Shown: in pieces, positions 26,826 through 34,570 of the stretch | How positions within the stretch are numbered: position 1 is the stretch's first letter | Layout of the letters: each line of letters starts with the position of its first letter | DNA from: RHLJ01 sp965212165 | GTDB taxonomy: Bacteria > Bacteroidota > Rhodothermia > Balneolales > Balneolaceae | Direction of reading: 5' to 3' | Assembly (NCBI GenBank): GCA_965212165.1 | Contig: OZ243096.1 | Span: forward strand, 1,178,001-1,242,000 | Length of the DNA: 64,000 nt | Notes under the pieces: model-generated | Databases searched by the model: none | Seen by the model: the letters and a program-made list of their open reading frames with translations, nothing else | What the model was told of the DNA's origin: nothing | Made by a program: the position numbers and the translations under genes

Positions 26826-27437
26826 GTGTTAATAAATACATTAAAAATTTTTGTCAAAAATCCTGAACTTGGAAAAGTAAAAACTAGACTCGCCAGTAAA
26901 GTTGGTGAGGAGCAAGCTTTAGAGATATATAAACAGCTATTATGCTATACAAATAAGTTGGTTTCATCAGTTGATACAATAAGAGAGGTCTGGTATTCTG
27001 AATGTCTAAATGAAAATGATTTATGGGACAATGAGGTATTTGAGAAGAAGGTTCAGATTGGAGATAATTTAGGGACTCGAATGAAGGTGGCTTTTCAAGA
27101 AAGTTATTTAAAAAATGACCATGCTAAAGTTGTATTAATAGGTAGTGATTGTGCTGAACTAGAAGAATCTCATATTAATGAAGCGTTTAACAAATTAACA
27201 ACTAATGAATTAGTAATTGGGCCCGCTAGAGATGGAGGATATTATTTAATTGGTATGTCAAAATTTATACCAGAGATTTTTGATGAAATCAATTGGAGTA
27301 CATCGCGGGTGTTAGAGCAGACGCTTGCTAAAGCGAGAGAAGGACAAATAAGCTATCATTTACTAGAGGCACTTAATGATGTTGATGAGTTTGAAGATTG
27401 GTCCCGAATAAAACATAAACTTGAAAGCTATGATTAG
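26826..27437 (+). CDS. TIGR04282-type glycosyltransferase (DUF2064)
   Basis: 203 residues from a GTG. The family signature is clear: LKIFVKNPELGKVKTRLASK, VVLIGSDCAEL and IGPARDGGYYLIGM. Members are named for arsenosugar biosynthesis in some genomes, and typically sit beside a TIGR04283 family-2 glycosyltransferase, as here. The two genes overlap by 8 bp. No arsenic methyltransferase is in the window, so the arsenosugar role is only a possibility. Confidence 0.82.
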   Translation: MLINTLKIFVKNPELGKVKTRLASKVGEEQALEIYKQLLCYTNKLVSSVDTIREVWYSECLNENDLWDNEVFEKKVQIGDNLGTRMKVAFQESYLKNDHAKVVLIGSDCAELEESHINEAFNKLTTNELVIGPARDGGYYLIGMSKFIPEIFDEINWSTSRVLEQTLAKAREGQISYHLLEALNDVDEFEDWSRIKHKLESYD

Positions 27438-28113
27438 TGTAATTATTCCAGCATATAATGAAGAGGAATCGTTGCCTGATTTAATTAGATACATTCTAAC
27501 GGAAACGTCCAATAGAGAGATAGAAATCATTATTTCTGATGGAGGTAGTAGTGATAGAACTGTAGAACTAATTTCAAAATTAGGAGTTATTGTTATTAAA
27601 TCTCCCAAGAAGGGAAGAGCTGCTCAAATGAATTATGGAGCAACAATTGCAGAAGGTGATGTGTTTTATTTTTTGCACGCAGATTCAAAACCTCCCAATA
27701 CATTTATCGATGATATTATTAGATCCATAGAAAATGGATATCAATCAGGATGCTATCAATTAGCTTTCGATAGGAAACAGCCATTATTAAATTTCTATGC
27801 TTGGTTCACGAAATTCGATATCGATTACTTTAGATTTGGAGATCAAAGTCTTTATGTAAGAAGAGAGCTTTTTGAAAAGCTAGATGGTTTTGATGAGAAC
27901 TTAATAGTGATGGAAGACCAAATATTTGTTAAGAGGATAAAAAGTGTAGCAAATTTTGAAATTCTTAAAGGTAAAGTAACCACATCAGCAAGAAAGTATT
28001 TGAAGGTTGGTATTGTTAAACTACAACTAATATTCTCTGTTATATTAATTTTGTTTTACTTAGGTATTCCACAAAAAAGCTTAGTTAAATTCTATAATAA
28101 AGCGATTAAATAA
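27430..28113 (+). CDS. TIGR04283-type family 2 glycosyltransferase
   Basis: About 228 residues from the ATG at 27430 (MISVIIPAYNEEESLPDLI). An in-frame TTG three codons earlier is less likely. GT2 landmarks are IISDGGSSDRTVEL, KGRAAQMNYGA and the DXD-like FYFLHADSKPP. One C-terminal hydrophobic segment (LQLIFSVILILFYLGI) may anchor it to the membrane. It overlaps the TIGR04282 gene and is translated with it. Confidence 0.85.
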   Translation: MISVIIPAYNEEESLPDLIRYILTETSNREIEIIISDGGSSDRTVELISKLGVIVIKSPKKGRAAQMNYGATIAEGDVFYFLHADSKPPNTFIDDIIRSIENGYQSGCYQLAFDRKQPLLNFYAWFTKFDIDYFRFGDQSLYVRRELFEKLDGFDENLIVMEDQIFVKRIKSVANFEILKGKVTTSARKYLKVGIVKLQLIFSVILILFYLGIPQKSLVKFYNKAIK

Positions 28114-28205
28114 TTGATGTTAACGTTCTGTAAAATCATGGTATAATTTATGAGGTTGACAAATAAGTTGATTATATTTAGTTCTAATTTAAAAGAAGTG
28201 ATTCA

Positions 28206-30323
28206 TTGAAATATTCTCTGATTGCTATTGTGGCGATAATGTTAGCATCGCCAGCTATAGCACAAGTTAACTTTGAAAGAACCCAAACTGATGCGGGTAT
28301 TCTTAATTTGGCAATTACCAATTATGGTATACTTGGTAAGCCTGATGTAAGAAATAATCCAGAAGGTGGTGCAAGTATGCGTTTCCCAAGTGATACTGGG
28401 ACAGAGCATCTCTTTGAAGCTGGAATTTGGATAGGCGCTAATTATAATAACTCTGGGATTAGAGTTTCCACTGCTTCTATTACTACTAGTGGAGGTTATG
28501 CTAGAGGGGCGGCAGGTTTCGAGTTTACTGGAGACTTCCCTCTCACAAGACGTAGTACTAATCCAAATGATGAATTTTTCTCTCCATTCTCGGTTGGAGA
28601 GCAAGATATAGTTGCTGAATTTACGGATAGACGACGAGACATAAATGGAACGCCTATAAATGGGCATGATAATCCACTTTATGCTGATGTTAAACTGGAG
28701 AGTTATAATTGGGGATTTCCATTTACAGAAAACTTTACCATCCTCAGATACGACATTACTAATAATAGTCAGCTTTATACTGGAGCAGCGACTTGGGATA
28801 GTGTTTTCGTTGGGATGTACGCTGATTTAGTAGTTAGAAATGTAAATACAACTACAGAAACTGGTGGAGCATTTTTTAATAAGAATGGAATTGGATTTCT
28901 AGACTCTCTCTATACCAGTTATGCTTTCGATGCAGGCTCACCTGATAACCCATCGATAAATACGTATGGTGCAATGTCTATAATAGGGGCCGAGTATAAT
29001 GGGAATTTATATCATCCATCAAATGCTGAATACCTTCAAAGTATTGGAGAGAAAGCGCCATTTGTAGATCCAAGTTATTGGTTATTTAGTTCTGGAACTG
29101 GAATCTATAATGCTCCTACAAATGATATTCAAAGATATGAGCGAATGTCTTCATTATTCCCATTAGATCAACAAAATGGAAGTGTTACTGCACGTGAGCA
29201 GTTAAGAAATGATGGGCAGGATGGAAATGGAAACTATATATCATTTATTTCAATTGGTCCATTTCCAAAAGTTGAACCTGGTGAAACCATTTCTGTTTAT
29301 TTTGTTTTTTCTGCTGCATTAAAACCAGACGAGTTTCAAGGACTTAATAATAAAGATGTTGATACAGAAGAATCTCGAGTTAATTTAAACCAGACGATTT
29401 TATCTGCGCAGAAAGTGTTTCAAGGTGAAGACCAAAATAACAATGGGGTCTTAGATGAAGGCGAAGATACAGATGGCAATAATGAACTGACTAGGTATTT
29501 ATTTCCAACACCACCAGACAATCCAAATGTTAGAGTAGAGTTAGATGCTGGTAAAGTGACCTTATACTGGGATAAAAAAGCAGAAGAGTCTGTTGATAGA
29601 GTTTCTGGGGAAGTAGATTTTGAAGGATATCGAGTTTATAGCTCTGATTTAGGGGAAGACATTAATCCAAACTCACGACTTATTCGTGAATTTGATACTC
29701 CAGATAATCAATTTGGGTTTAATACAGGGTTCACAGAAGTTGAGCTTGATAGCCCCGTCCAATTCGACGGCGATACAACCACATATTATTATGCATATGA
29801 GATTAATGATTTGCTGAGTGGTTGGCAATATGAACTATCTGTAACAGCATTTGATAAAGGTAGCCAGGTTTTTGAAGTTGAGAGTCTAGAAAGTAGCCCA
29901 AATGTTAATGCAGTAAGAGTGTTTCCAGGAACACCGGCAAATACTAATTTTGCAAATAAAGGACGAGAATTCGAAGTTGGTGTATACCCAAATCCATATA
30001 GAGTTAATGCGGCTTGGGATGGTTCTTCTGAAGGGGAAAGAAAATTGATGTTTTATAATCTACCGTCAAAAGCTGAAGTTCGCATTTATACAATAGCTGG
30101 CGATATTATTTCAGAGTTTACTCACGATTCAGAAACTTACAATGGCGATATTGGTTGGTTCTCAAATTTTAGTGATGAGCCTCGGGTTTTGCCTGGTGGT
30201 GAACATGCTTGGGATATTCAATCTAACGCAAATCAAATCTTGACCACGGGTTTATACCTGTATACCGTGAAAGATGTGAGTTCAGGAGAGATACAAACAG
30301 GTAAAATCGTAATCATTAAATAA
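28206..30323 (+). CDS. secreted protein with T9SS-type C-terminal sorting domain
   Basis: 705 residues from a TTG. A signal peptide of 20 residues ends SPAIAQ. The large middle part is an unrecognised extracellular region with EF-hand-like acidic stretches (QNNNGVLDEGEDTDGNNELT), a dockerin-like feature. The last 90 residues form a Por-type sorting domain: VGVYPNPYRVNA, a beta-sandwich, then LTTGLYLYTVKDVSS and GKIVIIK. It is exported to the surface by type IX secretion. It is the first gene of the surface block running to about 41.0 kb. Confidence 0.85.
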   Translation: MKYSLIAIVAIMLASPAIAQVNFERTQTDAGILNLAITNYGILGKPDVRNNPEGGASMRFPSDTGTEHLFEAGIWIGANYNNSGIRVSTASITTSGGYARGAAGFEFTGDFPLTRRSTNPNDEFFSPFSVGEQDIVAEFTDRRRDINGTPINGHDNPLYADVKLESYNWGFPFTENFTILRYDITNNSQLYTGAATWDSVFVGMYADLVVRNVNTTTETGGAFFNKNGIGFLDSLYTSYAFDAGSPDNPSINTYGAMSIIGAEYNGNLYHPSNAEYLQSIGEKAPFVDPSYWLFSSGTGIYNAPTNDIQRYERMSSLFPLDQQNGSVTAREQLRNDGQDGNGNYISFISIGPFPKVEPGETISVYFVFSAALKPDEFQGLNNKDVDTEESRVNLNQTILSAQKVFQGEDQNNNGVLDEGEDTDGNNELTRYLFPTPPDNPNVRVELDAGKVTLYWDKKAEESVDRVSGEVDFEGYRVYSSDLGEDINPNSRLIREFDTPDNQFGFNTGFTEVELDSPVQFDGDTTTYYYAYEINDLLSGWQYELSVTAFDKGSQVFEVESLESSPNVNAVRVFPGTPANTNFANKGREFEVGVYPNPYRVNAAWDGSSEGERKLMFYNLPSKAEVRIYTIAGDIISEFTHDSETYNGDIGWFSNFSDEPRVLPGGEHAWDIQSNANQILTTGLYLYTVKDVSSGEIQTGKIVIIK

Positions 30324-30333
30324 TCAAAATAAT

Positions 30334-32997
30334 ATGAAAAGACTGATACAATTTATGAGTGTTGTAGTTTTAACTATGATTTCTACATCACTATTTGCTC
30401 AGGCTCCGGATACAGTTACTATTCGAGAGTTAAACACTTATGATAATTTAACAGAATTCACAGCGGAAGCACTAGCAGCACATCCGCTGAATGGGGTTAC
30501 TGTTTCTTATACTGCAGTAATTACTGGATATCCAAAAAGTTCTGGACTTTCTACTCCAAGAGATAATGATGGAGACGGTATTATCGACGACATTAGTAGA
30601 GTTCACTTCTTCGTTACAGATACAGCAGCAATCTCTGAAGGTCGCGCTGGTATGTCTATTCAAATCGTGGAAGGCGATTACGAATTGGTTGAAAGTTTTA
30701 CAAGAGGTGATGTGGTAACATTTCATGGTAGTTTATCATTCTTTGGTACAACTGCTCAAATGACTGTAGATGATACTCCTGCACCAGTTCTAATAGGTAA
30801 TGTGAACAATGACCCAGCGTTAGCAAAATTTGCTCCACTATTGGATCCTTGGGAAGTTTCTATTGCAGACCTAAACACTATAAATGGTGACGGTACAATC
30901 GAAATTAACGTTGCAAATTATACTACTTATAACGGCGCATATGTTAAATTAACGAATGCTGTTGTGAGTAATGTTTCACCTGGTGATAGACCAGATTGGG
31001 CAGTAAGTAATAACGGTTCAAGAATTTATACATACGATACTTCTCTTAGATACAGAAACGATAGAGTTAGTTATTTACCAAGCTTTAACTACCGACGTGC
31101 TGAAGATGGAGCATTTGTTCCTCCTGCACCTGGTGCAACAGTAAATCTTTCTGGATATGTTGCTGTAAATGGTGGAAATGATCCTGATGGAGTTTATGGA
31201 ACAAGCACTCCTTTTAGTATAAGCCCGTTCGAAGATGGTGTTCTATGGTTAAATGGAAATCGTTTTGAAAATGGTGACGATATTGGTGGTGGTCTTACAC
31301 TTTCATGGCCAAATGATATCGAACTTTTAGGTTCTCCACCGTTATTCTCAGAAGTAATGCTTTCAGATTCTGCTGCTACAAAAGATGATGCAGTTACAGT
31401 TTCTGCAAATATTGTTGGTGTTGCAGGTTCTACTGTAACTAGTGCAAAATTATTTTATACAGGTAATGGTGTTACTGATTCACTAACAATGACTGCGAAT
31501 GGCAATGTTTATTCAGCTACAATTCCTGCATTTCCAGCAGCAACGGCTGTTACTTTTTATATGGTTGCTGCTGATGACAATGGCCTTTCAGTTAGAAATC
31601 CAATTGCTGGTGAGTACTCATACTTAGTTGAAGGTGCGATTACCTCAATTGCTGCAATCCAAACTACAACAAATGGAATGGCTGGTGACAGTCCTCTAGC
31701 TGGTGTTGAAGGAATTGTAACTGATATTACTGCTACAGTTACTACTAGTGCTGTAACTGATGGTTATATTACAATTCAGGATAAATCAGCACTTTGGTCT
31801 GGTGTGTTTGTTGATGACGCCAATGGAATGGAATTATTAGCTGAAGGCGACATGGTCAAGATCACTGAATTATCAGTATCTGAATCATTTGGTGTAACTG
31901 AAATTGAAGTTACTGCATTTGAAAACTTAGAAACTTCAAATACAATGATGGATACACTAGCTCTTACTGGTGTTCTTACACAAGATGTACGTGCTAATTA
32001 TGAGCCATATGAAGGTGTTCTTATTACATTCGAAGATGTTAAGGTAACTACAAACCAAGCAGATGGTGGAAGTGATTTCGGTGAATGGGAAATTGGTTCT
32101 ACTCAAGGTGGTGGAGCAGCTGATACATTAGAAGCAGGCGAAGGTCTGCGTTTTGATGATCGTTCTTCAAGATTTGGATCAAATGTTAATGATCATTTAA
32201 AAATTGGCGCTGAATTTGAGTCATTGACTGCGACGCTTTATTACTCTTTTGGTAATGCAAAGTTAGTGGGTGGAAATCCAGATAATTTTGTTGCTACTGA
32301 TGTTACATTTCCATTTTCAGGTTTTGATTTAGAATTCCCAACTGATGCAGCTTCTGTAGAAGTTACGAGTGATATCACGGTTACTTGGGAAGCTACTACT
32401 GATTTTGATGGTAATGATGTAGGATACGAATGGGTACTCTATTCTGCTGATACTTCTGAAGTTATTGTGAAAGTTCCTTCAAATAATAGCGGAGTTGATG
32501 CTGAAGTTACTCTTGATTTTGCAACCGTTGATGGTCTATTAGCAGGTGCAGGATTAGAAGTTGGTGCAAGTGCAGACTTTGTTTGGAATGTACTTGTAAA
32601 CGACGGTGTAGATACTGTAGCAGTATCTAGTGGATACGACCTACCAACTAATTCATTTACTCCACTTTACTACACTCTAACTTTAGAGCGTGGTCTTGAG
32701 ACTTCAAATGAGTCGGAAAATGGTGTTCCACAAGAATTTGGCTTAGATCAAAACTATCCAAATCCATTCAACCCAAGTACAAACATTAACTTTAGCTTGC
32801 CACAAACAAGCAGAGTTACATTAGCTGTTTATGACATGCTAGGTAGAAGAGTAGCAACCCTACTTAACAATCAGCAATTGAATGCAGCAAATCACTCTGT
32901 TAAATTTGATGCATCTGCTTTAGCTAGTGGAATGTATATTTACAGAATTGAAGCTGGTTCATTTATCAGCACTCGTAAAATGATGCTTATTAAGTAA
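30334..32997 (+). CDS. large secreted protein with OB-fold-like modules and T9SS sorting domain
   Basis: 887 residues with a signal peptide of 23 residues (STSLFAQ). Two regions look like the OB-fold modules found in secreted nuclease-type proteins: residues about 30-170, and about 440-570, around GVEGIVTDITATVTTSAV and YITIQDKSALWSGVFV. A fibronectin-like segment lies between them. No nuclease catalytic motif is seen. The last 85 residues are a type A T9SS sorting domain (FGLDQNYPNPFNPSTNINFS ... GMYIYRIEAG). A terminator follows directly. Confidence 0.85.
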   Translation: MKRLIQFMSVVVLTMISTSLFAQAPDTVTIRELNTYDNLTEFTAEALAAHPLNGVTVSYTAVITGYPKSSGLSTPRDNDGDGIIDDISRVHFFVTDTAAISEGRAGMSIQIVEGDYELVESFTRGDVVTFHGSLSFFGTTAQMTVDDTPAPVLIGNVNNDPALAKFAPLLDPWEVSIADLNTINGDGTIEINVANYTTYNGAYVKLTNAVVSNVSPGDRPDWAVSNNGSRIYTYDTSLRYRNDRVSYLPSFNYRRAEDGAFVPPAPGATVNLSGYVAVNGGNDPDGVYGTSTPFSISPFEDGVLWLNGNRFENGDDIGGGLTLSWPNDIELLGSPPLFSEVMLSDSAATKDDAVTVSANIVGVAGSTVTSAKLFYTGNGVTDSLTMTANGNVYSATIPAFPAATAVTFYMVAADDNGLSVRNPIAGEYSYLVEGAITSIAAIQTTTNGMAGDSPLAGVEGIVTDITATVTTSAVTDGYITIQDKSALWSGVFVDDANGMELLAEGDMVKITELSVSESFGVTEIEVTAFENLETSNTMMDTLALTGVLTQDVRANYEPYEGVLITFEDVKVTTNQADGGSDFGEWEIGSTQGGGAADTLEAGEGLRFDDRSSRFGSNVNDHLKIGAEFESLTATLYYSFGNAKLVGGNPDNFVATDVTFPFSGFDLEFPTDAASVEVTSDITVTWEATTDFDGNDVGYEWVLYSADTSEVIVKVPSNNSGVDAEVTLDFATVDGLLAGAGLEVGASADFVWNVLVNDGVDTVAVSSGYDLPTNSFTPLYYTLTLERGLETSNESENGVPQEFGLDQNYPNPFNPSTNINFSLPQTSRVTLAVYDMLGRRVATLLNNQQLNAANHSVKFDASALASGMYIYRIEAGSFISTRKMMLIK

Positions 32998-33011
32998 GCG
33001 AAAAAATTAAG

Positions 33012-33047
33012 CACAAACTGTAGCATAATCTGCAGTTTGTGTTTTTT
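33012..33047 (+). terminator. intrinsic terminator within the surface gene block
   Basis: 12-bp stem CACAAACTGTAG (33012-33023) / CTGCAGTTTGTG (33030-33041) with one G-U pair, loop CATAAT, then six T. It splits the 28.2-41.0 kb block into two transcription units, or at least attenuates it. Confidence 0.92.
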
Positions 33048-33067
33048 AATTACATCAATATTGAATA

Positions 33068-34570
33068 TTGAATTTGAAAATTAACATACTATCGATTCTC
33101 ATACTTATTTCAGTTGTATTCACTTCGTGTGACAATGCACTAGAAGGTAATTTTAATGAAAATCAGAATCCGACAACTTTTCTAACGGTTGATAAAATTA
33201 ACAGAGAAGGAGACTTCAGATTATCTAGTCAGATTAATATATCATGGTGGGGTAATGACCCAGACGGATACATAATTGGTTATGAGTATGCAATTAATGA
33301 TACTCTTGAAGGTGATTGGACGTTTACAAGAAGAACCGATAGCACGTTTATCCTTCCATTAGAAGAAGGAAAAACCATTGATGATATTCTATTCAAAGTG
33401 CGTGCAGTTGATAATGATGATGCTCGCGATCCTATTGGCGCAAAATTAGTATTTCCAATAGTAAACTCTTCTCCAAGTGTTTCGATTAATAGAAATGAAA
33501 CACCTCCAGATACATTATTTTCGATTGCAAGTTTTGGATGGTCGATTAATGATCTCGATGGTATTGGTAATATATCTAGAACAGAAGTAGCAATTAATGA
33601 TACCGTAAATGGTTGGGTACCTATCCCAATTCAAGAAGAAGAAAACAGATTATTTATTAGTGTAGAAGTTGATAATACACAAGATGGAACAGTTTCAGCA
33701 CCAGTTTTTATAGGTAGAAGCTACACAAGATTACAGGGTATCGAACTAACAGGTATTGAAGTAGGGGCTAATAATAAATTTTATGTACGGGCAATTGATA
33801 ATGCAGGTGCAGTTAGCAATGTAGACACACTTTCATGGTATATAAAAAAGCAAAATTCAAGAACCCTTTTCTTAAATGATTATTCAGGTGGATTGTCTCA
33901 AAATATTGCCTCATTTCATTTAGATTTGTTAGAACAAAATGGAATTAGTCCAGACATTTGGACAATTAATGATGGAACAGTAACACAAGAGAAAGTTGCT
34001 TTATCAGATGCATTTCCTAGCGTAATTGATCCAACACTTAAGAAGACTTTAGCCAAATGGGATCATATCTATTGGCTATCAAATGATATAGATAGAAATA
34101 TTACATACGCCCAAGAAATTACAGATGAGTTCTTTGCAAACGGTGGCACAATGTATGTAAATATTCCAATGAAGGGGATTAGTCAAAATGACGAAGTTTT
34201 CAATTTTCTTCCGGTTGATTCGGTTGGAGTATTAACAGGTATTCAAACTAATTTCCTATTAAATAATAATACAGATATTATTCCAGAGACTGGAATATCA
34301 AATGTGATACCGCGGGTTGAAGTACGAAGAACTGGTACCTATCCTTTAAAACCGGTTTCAGGGGCCAAAACTCTATATCAAGCTGATTTTCTAGCTACAA
34401 CTGTAATTGGTTTTAATCAAGATTACACAGGTTTTGAGGCCGTAGGTATCGAAAATGAGGAAGGAAGCCTTATTTACTTTGGATTGGACCTAACAAATTT
34501 AAATGCCAGTAATAACCTTGGTGATTTTATTGACGATTTGTTAATCGGTAGATTAAACTTTAAACAATGA
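33068..34570 (+). CDS. surface lipoprotein with fibronectin-like domains
   Basis: 500 residues from a TTG (a second TTG two codons later is possible). The lipobox ends at Cys21 (VVFTSC). It contains two repeats of a Fn3/Reprolysin-like beta-sandwich: ISWWGNDPDGYIIGYEYAIN at about 58 and FGWSINDLDGIGNISRTEVA at about 155. The C-terminal part (from about residue 265) looks like a glutamine-amidotransferase-like Rossmann region (RTLFLNDYSGG) without obvious catalytic residues. Its TGA overlaps the ATG of the TonB receptor, so they are coupled. The function is unknown. Confidence 0.78.
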   Translation: MNLKINILSILILISVVFTSCDNALEGNFNENQNPTTFLTVDKINREGDFRLSSQINISWWGNDPDGYIIGYEYAINDTLEGDWTFTRRTDSTFILPLEEGKTIDDILFKVRAVDNDDARDPIGAKLVFPIVNSSPSVSINRNETPPDTLFSIASFGWSINDLDGIGNISRTEVAINDTVNGWVPIPIQEEENRLFISVEVDNTQDGTVSAPVFIGRSYTRLQGIELTGIEVGANNKFYVRAIDNAGAVSNVDTLSWYIKKQNSRTLFLNDYSGGLSQNIASFHLDLLEQNGISPDIWTINDGTVTQEKVALSDAFPSVIDPTLKKTLAKWDHIYWLSNDIDRNITYAQEITDEFFANGGTMYVNIPMKGISQNDEVFNFLPVDSVGVLTGIQTNFLLNNNTDIIPETGISNVIPRVEVRRTGTYPLKPVSGAKTLYQADFLATTVIGFNQDYTGFEAVGIENEEGSLIYFGLDLTNLNASNNLGDFIDDLLIGRLNFKQ

